Positions 24,432 through 33,517 of a DNA stretch of 64,000 bases are shown here, piece by piece. Origin of the DNA: Tardiphaga sp. (GTDB lineage Bacteria; Pseudomonadota; Alphaproteobacteria; Rhizobiales; Xanthobacteraceae). The notes beneath the pieces are model-generated. The model saw nothing but the letters and a program-made list of their open reading frames with translations, had not been told where the DNA came from and made no database searches. The position numbers and the translations under genes were made by a program. Position 1 is the stretch's first letter, and every line of letters begins with the position of its first letter. The stretch is taken from contig NZ_JAQGJT010000052.1 in NCBI RefSeq assembly GCF_028290495.1, forward strand, positions 1-64,000. The letters are read 5' to 3'.

Positions 24432-25159
24432 CGGCGGTGATCACGTTCTCGGGGATTGGCAAAAGCTTTACGCGCCATAATTCCGGCCGTCGCGAAAATG
24501 TGCTGCACGATTTCGATCTTGAGATCGAGGCGGGCGAACTGGTCGCGTTTGTTGGGCCATCCGGCGTCGGCAAGACCACGCTGCTGCATATCGCCGCCGG
24601 GCTGGAACGCCCCGATCATGGCCTCATCGATACCGGCCGTGGCGGGCCTCCGCGTCGCCTCGGCATGGTGTTTCAGCAGCCGCGGCTGCTGGACTGGCGA
24701 ACGGTACGCGCCAATGTCGATCTGGTGTCGAAGGCGGCCGGCAGGGATACGGCACGGACGAATCGGCTGCTGACGCAGGTCGGCTTGCAGGATTATGCCG
24801 ATGCCTATCCCGGTGCGCTCTCCGGCGGCCAGCGTCAGCGCGTCGCCATCGCGAGGGCGTTTGCGATCGAGCCGGAAATACTCTTGCTCGACGAGCCGTT
24901 CAGCGCGCTCGACGAACTGACTGCGCGGCGGCTGCGCATTCTCATGCAGGACATGTGGCTGGAGGCGCCGCCGACCGGCCTGCTGGTGACGCACAACATG
25001 CTGGAGGCCGCTTTTCTGGCCGACAGGATCGTCGTGCTCGGCGGCAAGCCCGCCCGCACCATCGCGACGATCGAGGTAGATCTTCCGCGACCCCGCGATC
25101 CCGAAGACCCGCGTTTGTTCGACGTGCATCGCCGCGTGATGTCGCTTCTCTCGCAGTAG
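24428..25159 (+). CDS. ABC transporter ATPase (SsuB/TauB type)
   Basis: 243 residues from the ATG overlapping the permease stop by 4 bp. Walker A GPSGVGKTT near residue 43, Q-loop MVFQQPRLLDWRTV, signature ALSGGQRQRVAIARAF, Walker B ILLLDEPFSALD and H-loop LLVTHNMLEA are intact. Note 'VTHN' where most relatives have 'VTHD'. Energises import through the preceding permease. Confidence 0.9.
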   Translation: MTAVITFSGIGKSFTRHNSGRRENVLHDFDLEIEAGELVAFVGPSGVGKTTLLHIAAGLERPDHGLIDTGRGGPPRRLGMVFQQPRLLDWRTVRANVDLVSKAAGRDTARTNRLLTQVGLQDYADAYPGALSGGQRQRVAIARAFAIEPEILLLDEPFSALDELTARRLRILMQDMWLEAPPTGLLVTHNMLEAAFLADRIVVLGGKPARTIATIEVDLPRPRDPEDPRLFDVHRRVMSLLSQ

Positions 25160-25843
25160 ATAAAAATCTGTCGGCGAAAGATGCAGGAGATATCGAGCGC
25201 ATCTTCGAGCGATACACGCGGTGCGATAACAAAGAATAGTTCGCCGCGTGCGGCCGTATTATCGGCAATTACTGACTTTACTCCAAAGGAAATTTGAAAA
25301 TCGCTGCGCTTTCGAAATTTTCTCAATCTGCATAGTCTTGCTACACATTGAGCGACAGCATGGAGCTGGCGCCGAACGAAAAGATCCATTAATGAAATCG
25401 CAGAACATCGCGGTCACCGCGCGCCGGGTCACGTCCGCACCTCCTGGATCCCGGCGCGAAAATCCTGCGATATCACCGATGCCGGACATCCGATTAAGAA
25501 AACGGAACATTGAATACGGAACGCGGTTGCATTCCTGTTTGCCGTTTTGATGTGCATGGTGTGCTTCGCTACTTGTCGCGCGATGCATCATGTGTCGGCG
25601 CTCGCTGGCATCAAAAGATACCTTCGACGACTCGGCAGAATACGTTCGGTGAGGTCGTAGCTCGCATTCGCAAGAACTGCCGACCCTTGCGCGCAAAACG
25701 GGGGAGCGGGTTTTTCTCGCAGGCAACTTCGTCGGCATGCCGGAGTCGCGGCATGCGACGATGTCATGCGATGTGGCCGATGCTCACTGCGTCCCGCGCA
25801 CCAAGATACGCACAGGTTAGAACGGCGCGTTGAACGACGCTGT
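25160..25843. other. Low-GC gap between the sulfur island and the glp-like operon
   Basis: Nearly 690 bases with clearly lower GC than the rest and no convincing coding sequence; frames of 94-159 codons in it have no family character or ribosome sites. I see no tRNA-like fold or transposase remnant. It may mark an old junction between two gene blocks. Confidence 0.5.
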
Positions 25844-25872
25844 TTGACAACCGGAAACCGCCGACATAGGTT
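25844..25872 (+). promoter_or_regulatory. Sigma70-like promoter of the glp-like operon
   Basis: TTGACA (25844-25849), 17-base spacer, then TAGGTT (25867-25872). The -35 is consensus and the -10 is moderate. A start near 25879 would place the terminator hairpin in the first 60 bases of the transcript. Confidence 0.55.
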
Positions 25873-25882
25873 GCTTGGACAG

Positions 25883-25934
25883 AAGCAAGATTTAAGACTG
25901 TCTGTAAGATGGTCACCTTGCTTGTGGTTTTTTT
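25883..25934 (+). terminator. Leader terminator ahead of the glp-like operon, candidate GlpP target
   Basis: AAGCAAG (25883-25889) pairs with CTTGCTT (25918-25924), followed by GTGG and a T7 run (25928-25934), giving an intrinsic terminator about 45 bases before the first start codon. TTGCTT (25871-25876) could pair with the same AAGCAA, a possible alternative fold if transcription begins further upstream. The last gene of the operon encodes a GlpP-type antiterminator, so read-through here is a natural control step. The stem is short, so strength is uncertain. Confidence 0.5.
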
Positions 25935-25977
25935 GCTGACCCCCTTACAGATTCAAAAAATTCTGGGGAGGTTAGCA

Positions 25978-27429
25978 ATGCAATCCAACACACTAAAAAT
26001 TCGCGGCATCGACGATGTACTTGCGTACATCGATTCGCGTACCGGTATTTCCGGTAGGGCGGGCGTCATCTGGTGGCTGGCCCTTGGCGGCCTTTTCCTC
26101 GACGCATTTTCAAACTCAGCCCTGAGCGCCGGCCTCGGTCCCATGACGCGGGACCTTCATCTCGCCGCCGCGCAAGTTGCTCTCATGACCTCTTTCGCCT
26201 CGTGGGTGGCGATCGCCTTCAATCCGATCGGTGGCTGGATGGCCGATCGTTGGGGCCGTGTGCGTCCGCTGATCCTGGCGAAAGTGTTCGCCATCACCGG
26301 CGCGGCCCTCGTGATGTTCGCCTCGAATTTCGAAACCATCCTCGTCGGTCGCTTCTTCGTGGGCGCCGCCTACGGCATCGATTTCGCCATCGCGATGGCC
26401 GTGCTTGCTGAATTCACGCCGGTTCGTTTCAAGAGCCGTCTGAACACCTGGCAGGGCATGTGGTACACCGCCGTCTGCAGCAACCTGCTGCTGGCGATGC
26501 TGTTCTACTCGTGGAACGTCGGCGATTCAATCTGGCGTTACTCCGTGGCTGCCACGGCTGTCGTCGCCGTCGTCGTGCTTGTTCTGCAGTACGTATACCT
26601 GGTGGAAAGCCCGGTCTGGCTTGCCCGCAAGGAACGTCTCGTCGAAGCGGCCAAGGCCATGACCCGCATTTACGGACAGACCTTCGTGGCGGCTCCGGTC
26701 GAAGAGCGCATTCCGGTCGCCAACCAGGCTCGCCGTGGTCTGGCTAACGTGCTGCTGATCTTCCGCGGCGTCTACCTGCCGCGTACGATCCTGGCGGCGA
26801 CCGTCCAGATTGGCCAGTCCATCCAGTACTTCGCGGTCGGCTGGTATCTTCCGCTGATCAGTGCGGCGATGTTTGGCAAGGACTTCATCTGGGCAACGCT
26901 CGGCGCGCTTCTGTTCAACGTGTTCGGCATCTTCGGTGGGTTCATGTCGCCGACGATCGGCAAGAAGCTGGGCCTGCGTCGTGCTTCGGCCTTCGGATTT
27001 GCGGCCGTGTTCGTCATGCTGCTCATTCTGGGTCTGTTCAGTGACAAGCTGCCGATCTGGCTTGCTGCTTTCGTGCCGTGCCTGTTCATCCTGTTCCATT
27101 CGGGCGGTCCCGGCGCGAACGGCAAGAGCCTTTCCTCGCTGTCATTCCGCGGCGAACTGCGGGCTGGTGCCAACGGTGTGATCGGCGCCATGGGATCGAT
27201 CGGTGCAGCCGTTGGCTTGCTGGTGTTCCCGCTGTTCAGGGAATGGTACGGTCTCAACCAGACGTTCCTGATCCTGTCGGCCGTTCCGTTCATCGCCAGC
27301 GTCATCTGCTTCTCGATCAAGTGGGATCCGACGCGGACGACGATCAACCCGGACAACGAACCCGATGCGCCGCAGTTCGAAGGCGATAAGGTGAAGGCTC
27401 CGCTGAAGCCCGTGGTCGCGAGCGCCTGA
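25978..27429 (+). CDS. MFS transporter, probable polyol or glycerol-phosphate-type substrate importer
   Basis: 483 residues from the ATG preceded by GGGGAGG; an in-frame ATG at 25909 lies inside the leader terminator and is unlikely. Twelve hydrophobic segments are visible, with the MFS loop 2-3 motif GGWMADRWGRVRPLIL near residue 85 and a large cytoplasmic loop near 230-260. The layout is of the sugar-porter/aromatic-acid symporter type. It opens an operon with a glycerol-kinase-like enzyme, so its substrate is probably a polyol or related compound taken up unphosphorylated (inference). The kinase start overlaps its stop. Confidence 0.82.
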   Translation: MQSNTLKIRGIDDVLAYIDSRTGISGRAGVIWWLALGGLFLDAFSNSALSAGLGPMTRDLHLAAAQVALMTSFASWVAIAFNPIGGWMADRWGRVRPLILAKVFAITGAALVMFASNFETILVGRFFVGAAYGIDFAIAMAVLAEFTPVRFKSRLNTWQGMWYTAVCSNLLLAMLFYSWNVGDSIWRYSVAATAVVAVVVLVLQYVYLVESPVWLARKERLVEAAKAMTRIYGQTFVAAPVEERIPVANQARRGLANVLLIFRGVYLPRTILAATVQIGQSIQYFAVGWYLPLISAAMFGKDFIWATLGALLFNVFGIFGGFMSPTIGKKLGLRRASAFGFAAVFVMLLILGLFSDKLPIWLAAFVPCLFILFHSGGPGANGKSLSSLSFRGELRAGANGVIGAMGSIGAAVGLLVFPLFREWYGLNQTFLILSAVPFIASVICFSIKWDPTRTTINPDNEPDAPQFEGDKVKAPLKPVVASA

Positions 27430-28967
27430 TGAGTGACGCCCGGGAAGATGTGATCCTGGCGATCGACGAGGGAACGTCCGGCACCCGTGCCGCGACGGTC
27501 TCTCGCGACGGCCACGTATCCTGTCTGGAATACCTGCCGTTGCAGGTCGATACGCCGCGACCCGGCGTCGTCGAGCAGGACGCGAACGCCATCCTCGACA
27601 AGACGGTGGCAGCGTGTCTGGCGACGATTTCGCAGGCGGCAAGCGAGGGCAAGCGCATCGTTGCGCTTGCTATCGCCACGCAGCGAGCAACGGCCGTGCT
27701 GTGGGACAAGAATACCGGGCGGGCACTCGTGCCCGCCATGGTCTGGCAAGATTCGCGATATGTCGGCGCGCTGGATCTGCTCGCACCGACCTGGGACAAG
27801 ATCCTGTCCCGGCAGGTCGGGCGGCCCGGCGGCGTGCGCTCACCCTATATCTGGGCGGCGCGGCACATCGCGGAGACGCCTGCCATCGCGCAGGCGTTTG
27901 CCGAGGGGCGGCTGTGCTTCGGCACGGTCGATACCTGGCTGCTGTGGCACCTGTCGAGCGATCGGATCCATGTCACGACCCCGACGAATGCGACCTCTGC
28001 CGGCGCCTACGTGCTGGCTGAGCACCGCTATCAACTCGACTGGCTCGACGCACTGAAATTTCCGCACTCGTTGCTGCCGGAAATCCGTTCTGACGCGGAC
28101 GACTTCGGACGGACCAATTCCAGCCTGCTCGGCATCGATGTGCCGATCCTGGCCAGCATGGGCGACCAGCACGCCGGCGCGATCGGGTTGGGGTGTCTGG
28201 ATCGCGGACAATCCATGTGCATCCACGGCACCGGCAGCTTCGTCGACCTCGTCATCGGCGCGGCTCAGCCGTCGAATGTCGGGCTCTACAGCGGCACGAT
28301 GACGATGGTGGCGCGCCGCGCCCACGATACGTCGCACTTTGCCGTCGAAACCTTTGTGGCGACCACCGGATCCGCGCTTGATTGGGTCTGCGAGAAGCTT
28401 CACTGGTTCGAAAATGCGACCGAGATCAGCCGTTTTGCGGCAGAGGCAAAGTCGGCGCGCGGCGTGACGTTCCTGCCGGCGCTCACAGGATTGCGCGTGC
28501 CGGAGATGCAGCCCAATGCGCGGGCGTCGCTCACCGGCATCTCGATGGCATCGACGCGCGCGGAAATCGCTTTCGCAATCCTCGAAGGCATCGCGCACTC
28601 CGTGGCGACCTGTCTTACGTCTAACGAGGAAGTGTCCGGCGTGGACGTCTCCGAATTGATTGTGGGCGGGGGATTGTCAGCCAGCGATACGCTTCTGCAG
28701 ATTCAGGCCGACCTCATTGGCGTGCCAATCCGGCGCAAGCCGAACACCGCACGCGCGACGCTGCGGGGCGCAGCCTATCTCGCGGGTTCGTCTGGCCTTT
28801 TGTGGGACGCCATCCCACGCGACGAGGGCTCAAGCTCTGAAGAACAGGTTTTCGAACCCGCCATCAGCGCCGACCAGCGCAAGGAGCGGCGTGCACTCTG
28901 GCATTCGCGCGTGAAGTCGGAACTCGAACACGCCGGCACCTTCGGCGCTGGTCAATCGGAGTACTGA
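27429..28967 (+). CDS. FGGY-family kinase, glycerol-kinase-like
   Basis: 512 residues. N-terminal AIDEGTSGTRAATVSRDG is the phosphate-binding segment (E at the usual D/Q position follows 'AID'). RPGVVEQDANAIL, WQDSR (about residue 98) and FGTVDTWLLWHLS match GlpK, and the C-terminal half has STGTMT-like YSGTMTMV, GMxDQH-like GDQHAG, and ELIVGGGLSASDTLLQIQADLIGVPI. GlpK phosphorylates glycerol at C3. Other polyols (erythritol, glycerone) are possible because the family is promiscuous at this level of similarity. Sits between the MFS gene and the glpD-like gene with 1- and 3-base junctions. Confidence 0.85.
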   Translation: MSDAREDVILAIDEGTSGTRAATVSRDGHVSCLEYLPLQVDTPRPGVVEQDANAILDKTVAACLATISQAASEGKRIVALAIATQRATAVLWDKNTGRALVPAMVWQDSRYVGALDLLAPTWDKILSRQVGRPGGVRSPYIWAARHIAETPAIAQAFAEGRLCFGTVDTWLLWHLSSDRIHVTTPTNATSAGAYVLAEHRYQLDWLDALKFPHSLLPEIRSDADDFGRTNSSLLGIDVPILASMGDQHAGAIGLGCLDRGQSMCIHGTGSFVDLVIGAAQPSNVGLYSGTMTMVARRAHDTSHFAVETFVATTGSALDWVCEKLHWFENATEISRFAAEAKSARGVTFLPALTGLRVPEMQPNARASLTGISMASTRAEIAFAILEGIAHSVATCLTSNEEVSGVDVSELIVGGGLSASDTLLQIQADLIGVPIRRKPNTARATLRGAAYLAGSSGLLWDAIPRDEGSSSEEQVFEPAISADQRKERRALWHSRVKSELEHAGTFGAGQSEY

Positions 28968-28970
28968 TCG

Positions 28971-30647
28971 ATGAATTTTCTTCCATCATTGAAGCCCAGC
29001 CGCGACCGCGCGGCGATGACGGGCGTCGAGCCGCAAAAATTTGATCGCAAAGAGAATCTCGATCGTCTCGAAAGCGACCGGTTCGACATCCTCATCATCG
29101 GCGGCGGTGTAACCGGCGCCTATTCCGCGATGGATGCGGCGCTGCGCGGATTCCGCGTGGCGCTGGTTGAGAAGGACGATTTCGCGTCCGGCACGTCGTC
29201 GAAATCCTCGAAGATGGTCCACGGCGGCCTGCGTTACATCGAGCAAGGCAATCTTGGCCTGGTGCGTCATTCTCTGCTCGAGCGTCAGCGGCTCCGCCGC
29301 AACGCAAGCCATCTCGTGCAGCGCCTTCCGTTCCTGTTTCCGATCATGGAAAAGGCCGGTGTGTTCGACAAGCGCTTCGCCAAGGCGTTCGAGGGCCTGT
29401 TGTGGACCTACGATCTCGCCGGTGGCTGGCGTGAAGGCGTGTTGCACCAGCGGTTGAGCAAGGCAGAGGTGCTTTCGCATTGTCCTACCTTCAAGGAGGA
29501 CGATCTGATGGGCGGGTTGATGTATTTCGACGCTCGCGTCGATGACGCCCGCCTGACGCTGAATCTCGCCCGCACCGCGGCCTTTCATGGCGCGACCATC
29601 GTGAACCACACGAAGGCCGTCGAGATCACCCGCGATGCGCGCGGCAAAGTGGACGGCGCTATCGTTCAGGCGGGCGACCGCGAAATTCAGGTAAGGGCGG
29701 CGGTCGTCGTGATGGCGACAGGCGTCTGGCTCCGGGATTGGAGCGGCATCAAGAAGGGCGAGGCCAAGACGCTTGAGATCAGGCCGGCGAAGGGCGTGCA
29801 CGTCGCCGTTCCCTGGCTGAAAATTCGCAACGATTGCACCGTCACCATTCCGGTGCCGGGGCGTAGCCGACGCGCCACCATTACCCGATGGGGCAACGTC
29901 TCCTATCTCGGTACGACCGACGAAGATTACACGGGTGATCTCGACGACGTGCTGTGCACGCGCGAGGAACTCGACTTTCTTCTGGAGGGAGCGCGCTCCG
30001 CACTGAAGACCGATATTGCTCCGGAAGACGTCGTCGGCAGCATTGCCGGCTGCCGTCCGCTGGTGGCGCCTCCCGGTGGCAAGACGCTGGAGATCAAGCG
30101 CAACCACAAGATCGATATCGCGGCGGACGGCCTCGTTACGGTCGTCGGCGGAAAACTCACGACATCGCGCCACATGGCCGAAGAAACCATCGACGCCGCG
30201 CAGAAGGTGATCAGCAAAAAAGCCGGATGCTCGACCAAGAAGGCCTATTTGCTGGGCGCGCCCGGCTACGACTCGCAGGCCATCGTGGCCTCCGGCGGCA
30301 TGCAGGCGCATCTCGGCGAACGCTACGGCACTGAAGCGCGTTTCGTCAGCGACATCCTTCAGGCTGACGAGAAGCTTGCGACGCCGATCGTCGAGGGCCT
30401 TCCGCACAGCGAGGCGGAGGTGGTCTACGCCATCCGTCACGAGATGGCCGGCAGCATCGACGACGTGCTGTCGCGCCGGATGCGGGCCCGCTTGATGGCG
30501 CGCGACGCGTCCGCGCGAGCGGCGCCCCGCGTCGGCGAAATCCTCAAGTCCGAACTCGGGCTTTCAGACCAGTCTGTTGCGGATCAGGTGAGGACGTACC
30601 TCGCCAGTGTCGCGCATGAGAAATCAGTTCTAATGGGAGTTAAATAG
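28971..30647 (+). CDS. glpD: FAD-dependent glycerol-3-phosphate dehydrogenase-like protein
   Basis: 558 residues, slightly longer than usual at the N-terminus. FDILIIGGGVTGAYSAMDAALRGF (about residues 38-61) is the FAD dinucleotide fold, followed by KDDFASGTSSKSSKMVHGGLRYI, the diagnostic GlpD signature. GCRPLV and the glycine-rich VTVVGGKLTTSRHMAEE near 395 complete FAD binding, and a C-terminal helical domain follows. The family oxidises glycerol 3-phosphate to DHAP, giving electrons to quinone at the membrane. EryB of Brucella shows the same fold acting on erythritol phosphate, so the true substrate depends on the kinase. Confidence 0.9.
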   Translation: MNFLPSLKPSRDRAAMTGVEPQKFDRKENLDRLESDRFDILIIGGGVTGAYSAMDAALRGFRVALVEKDDFASGTSSKSSKMVHGGLRYIEQGNLGLVRHSLLERQRLRRNASHLVQRLPFLFPIMEKAGVFDKRFAKAFEGLLWTYDLAGGWREGVLHQRLSKAEVLSHCPTFKEDDLMGGLMYFDARVDDARLTLNLARTAAFHGATIVNHTKAVEITRDARGKVDGAIVQAGDREIQVRAAVVVMATGVWLRDWSGIKKGEAKTLEIRPAKGVHVAVPWLKIRNDCTVTIPVPGRSRRATITRWGNVSYLGTTDEDYTGDLDDVLCTREELDFLLEGARSALKTDIAPEDVVGSIAGCRPLVAPPGGKTLEIKRNHKIDIAADGLVTVVGGKLTTSRHMAEETIDAAQKVISKKAGCSTKKAYLLGAPGYDSQAIVASGGMQAHLGERYGTEARFVSDILQADEKLATPIVEGLPHSEAEVVYAIRHEMAGSIDDVLSRRMRARLMARDASARAAPRVGEILKSELGLSDQSVADQVRTYLASVAHEKSVLMGVK

Positions 30648-32195
30648 ATGCTTAGTAAAGATGCAATCCGCCGTGGCTACAACCGTGGCAATTATGTCGT
30701 CGGTGCCCACACGCCGCCGGCTTTCGTGGCGCGCCTGACGGGTCCGTCCACGACGCCCGGTTTGCAGCGTGATCCGATTGTTGTCAGTGCCGATGTCGTG
30801 GCGCTGCTGCGTGCCGCCGCCGACGAGGTGATGACGGACGCCGCCGATGTGGTGGCCTGGACCCGCGACTGGTGGGCCGGATCGATGGTCACCGAGACCG
30901 CGGGCAAGCCTGCCACGCCGAACGGCGTCATCGTCAAGGTGTCGACCGTCAAGCAGGTTCAGGCGGTCATGCGCATCGCCAACAACGCGTCAATTCCGCT
31001 CACGGTTTCGGCCGGGCGCAGCAATGTCACCGGCGCGGCGTTGCCGGTTCGTGGCGGCATCGTTCTCGACCTCTGCGAGCTGAACAAGCTCGTTAGCTTC
31101 GATGCGGACAGCCAGATCGTTGAAGTCGAAGCCGGCATGTTCGGCGATGTCTTCGAAGAGATGATCCAGCGCGACTACAAGATGACGATGGGCCACTGGC
31201 CGTCGTCCTTCGCGATCAGCACCGTCGGCGGCTGGGTCGCCTGCCGCGGCGCCGGCCAGCTTTCCACGCGCTATGGCAAGATCGAGGACATGGTGTTCGG
31301 TCTGGACGTCGTTCTCGCGGACGGCAGCCTGATCACGATCGGCGACTATTCGCGCGCAGCACTTGGTCCCGACCTGCTTCAGCTGTTCATCGGCTCCGAG
31401 GGCACGCTGGGCATCGTTGTTCGCGCCCGCCTGAAACTGCACCGCCTGCCGGACTACGGCCGCGCCATCGCCTACGGTTTCAAGACCTTCGCGATTGGTC
31501 TGGAAGCCTGCCGGCAGATCATGCAGCGCGGCGCCAATCCGGCTGCACTGCGGCTGTACGACAATCTCGAGAGCGGCGTTCAGTTCGGTCTGCCGGACAG
31601 CAACGTGCTTCTGATCGCCGATGAAGGCGCGCAGGAGATGGTCGATGCCGTGATGACGATCAGCCAGAAGGCCTGCGAGGAACTCGGCGAGAAGCTCGAC
31701 GACGCCGTCATCCTGGAGCGTTGGCTGGACACCCGCTACCTGACCGGCAAGAGCGCCGAAGGCTTCAAGCCCAGCCCGGGTTTCGTCGCCGATACGCTCG
31801 AGATGAGCGGCCGGTGGAGCGATCTGCCGGCGATCTACGACGAGGTGGTTGCGGCCATCAATGCCGTCCCGGGCACGCTCGCCGGCTCGGCGCATCAGTC
31901 TCACGCCTATGTGGACGGCGCCTGCCTTTACTTCTCTCTGCGCGGAGAAGTTGCAGTCGAGAAGCGCGGCGAGTGGTACCGCGCCGCCTGGGACGCGGCG
32001 AACGCGGTTCTGATCAAGTACCGCGCTGCCCTCAGCCATCACCACGGCATTGGATTGCTGCGCGCGCCCTACATGGCCGAATCGCTGGGAACGGCGTTCC
32101 CGGCATTGCAGACCGTGAAACATGCGTTCGATCCGAAGAACATTCTCAATCCGGGAAAGCTTGGACTGAGTGACAATGTGTCTTCTTCCTCGTAA
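30648..32195 (+). CDS. FAD-linked oxidase, alkyl-DHAP-synthase-like
   Basis: 515 residues starting directly after the glpD stop. A VAO/PCMH FAD domain is clear: KVSTVKQVQAVMRIANNASIPLTVSAGRSNVTGA, then GHWPSSFAISTVGGWVACRGAGQLSTRYGKIEDMV and LFIGSEGTLGIVVRARLKLH. The C-terminal part has the ALSHHHGIGLLRAPY motif, which in alkyldihydroxyacetonephosphate synthase contributes catalytic histidines. That enzyme exchanges the acyl chain of acyl-DHAP for a fatty alcohol and would fit DHAP-producing neighbours. D-lactate-type dehydrogenases share the FAD fold but usually lack this HHH segment, so I favour the ADPS-like reading with moderate confidence. Confidence 0.8.
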   Translation: MLSKDAIRRGYNRGNYVVGAHTPPAFVARLTGPSTTPGLQRDPIVVSADVVALLRAAADEVMTDAADVVAWTRDWWAGSMVTETAGKPATPNGVIVKVSTVKQVQAVMRIANNASIPLTVSAGRSNVTGAALPVRGGIVLDLCELNKLVSFDADSQIVEVEAGMFGDVFEEMIQRDYKMTMGHWPSSFAISTVGGWVACRGAGQLSTRYGKIEDMVFGLDVVLADGSLITIGDYSRAALGPDLLQLFIGSEGTLGIVVRARLKLHRLPDYGRAIAYGFKTFAIGLEACRQIMQRGANPAALRLYDNLESGVQFGLPDSNVLLIADEGAQEMVDAVMTISQKACEELGEKLDDAVILERWLDTRYLTGKSAEGFKPSPGFVADTLEMSGRWSDLPAIYDEVVAAINAVPGTLAGSAHQSHAYVDGACLYFSLRGEVAVEKRGEWYRAAWDAANAVLIKYRAALSHHHGIGLLRAPYMAESLGTAFPALQTVKHAFDPKNILNPGKLGLSDNVSSSS

Positions 32196-32204
32196 ATAGC
32201 GAGG

Positions 32205-32789
32205 ATGGACAAATCACTGGCCTTACGGTTAACGCGACACCCGGTTATCGCGACGCTCTATGGTGCCGAGCACATCGATGATTTCATCGCTGGCGAAGCC
32301 GAAATTTCGATCGTCGCGAACTTCGAGCTGCGTAAACTGCGGTCAGTGATTCAGTCCCTTCTGGATGCCGACAAATACCCCATCGTGAACATCGACAGTT
32401 GCGATGGGCTTTCCCAGGACAAAGGCGGGATCGATTATCTCGCCGAGATTGGCGCCAAGGGGCTGGTTTCGACGCGCGTTGCGACCGTGCAGCGCGCCAA
32501 GAAATCCGGACTCGTGGCCGTTCAAAAGGTTTTCGTCACGGATCGTTCGACCTTTCCGAGAAGCGTTGCGGCGCTGGAGCAAAGCGAGCCCAATCTGGTT
32601 CAGCTGATGCCGGCGCCGATGCTGTCCCTGATTTCGGCGTCATCGCGCAAGGCGATGCCGCCGATCATGGCGTCGGGCTTCATTTGCGGCCGCGACGACA
32701 TTGTGACCGCGCTCGCCAACGGGGCCGTCGCCGTCTCGACCAGCGACAAGAAACTGTGGCGACTGAGCGGCCAAAGCCTGCGCCGGTAG
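32205..32789 (+). CDS. glpP: GlpP-type glycerol-3-phosphate-responsive antiterminator
   Basis: 194 residues. The sequence follows Bacillus GlpP: EAEISIVANFELRKLRSVIQ, VNIDSCDGLSQDKGGIDYL, GLVSTRVATVQRAKKSGLVAVQKVFVTD, and the C-terminal ANGAVAVSTSDKKLW. GlpP binds glycerol 3-phosphate and lets RNA polymerase read through a leader terminator. The only candidate target in reach is the hairpin at 25883-25934, which heads this operon. The ATG directly abuts GAGG, so initiation spacing is poor; coupling to the upstream gene or a later start is possible. Confidence 0.85.
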   Translation: MDKSLALRLTRHPVIATLYGAEHIDDFIAGEAEISIVANFELRKLRSVIQSLLDADKYPIVNIDSCDGLSQDKGGIDYLAEIGAKGLVSTRVATVQRAKKSGLVAVQKVFVTDRSTFPRSVAALEQSEPNLVQLMPAPMLSLISASSRKAMPPIMASGFICGRDDIVTALANGAVAVSTSDKKLWRLSGQSLRR

Positions 32790-32878
32790 CATTGCCTTGC
32801 CGCGATGGAACCGGTGGCCTGGCTTTTGCGCCTTGCTGCCGGCGGCGACTGCGATAGGATGGCCTCGTAGGAGATGCC

Positions 32879-33517
32879 ATGTCCGGTCACGACCACCATC
32901 ATCACCACGACCATGACCACGAGCACTCGGAGCTGTCCGAGACCGAGTTGCGCGTGCGCGCGCTGGAAAGCATCCTGACCGAGAAGGGCTATGTCGATCC
33001 GGCCGCACTCGACGAACTGATCCAGACCTACGAGACCAAGGTGGGCCCGCGCAACGGTGCCCAGGTGATCGCGCGGGCGTGGAGCGATCCGGCCTATCGC
33101 GCGCGATTGCTGGCCGACGCCACGCCGGCGATTCTCGAACTCGGCTATGCCGGCCGGCAGGGCGAACACATCGTCGCGGTCGAGAACACGCCCGACCTGC
33201 ACAACATGGTCGTTTGCACATTGTGCTCCTGTTACCCGTGGCCGGTGCTCGGCCTGCCGCCGGTCTGGTACAAGGCTGCGCCGTATCGCTCGCGTGCCGT
33301 AAAGGACCCGCGCGGCGTGCTCAAAGATTTCGACGTCACGCTGCCCGAGGCGACGAAGATCAAGGTGTGGGATTCCACCGCCGAGATCCGCTACCTCGTG
33401 GTGCCCCTGCGGCCCGCGGGCAGCGAAGGCATGAGCGAGGAACAACTCGCCGAACTCGTCACCCGCGACAGCATGATCGGCACCGGGCTCGCCCGTCCGC
33501 CGGCCGGGGTCGCCTGA
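32879..33517 (+). CDS. nthA: Nitrile hydratase alpha subunit, cobalt type
   Basis: 212 residues. The metal-binding claw [17 protein letters not shown] (C113, C116, S117, C118) has Thr after the first Cys, which marks the cobalt class; iron enzymes have Ser. In the mature enzyme two of the cysteines are oxidised to sulfinic and sulfenic acids. RARVMKDPRGVL-like [13 protein letters not shown] and [17 protein letters not shown] are conserved. The N-terminus, [15 protein letters not shown] (residues 4-18), is strongly His-rich and may bind cobalt or help its loading (inference). Its stop overlaps the beta-subunit ATG. Confidence 0.93.
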   Translation: MSGHDHHHHHDHDHEHSELSETELRVRALESILTEKGYVDPAALDELIQTYETKVGPRNGAQVIARAWSDPAYRARLLADATPAILELGYAGRQGEHIVAVENTPDLHNMVVCTLCSCYPWPVLGLPPVWYKAAPYRSRAVKDPRGVLKDFDVTLPEATKIKVWDSTAEIRYLVVPLRPAGSEGMSEEQLAELVTRDSMIGTGLARPPAGVA

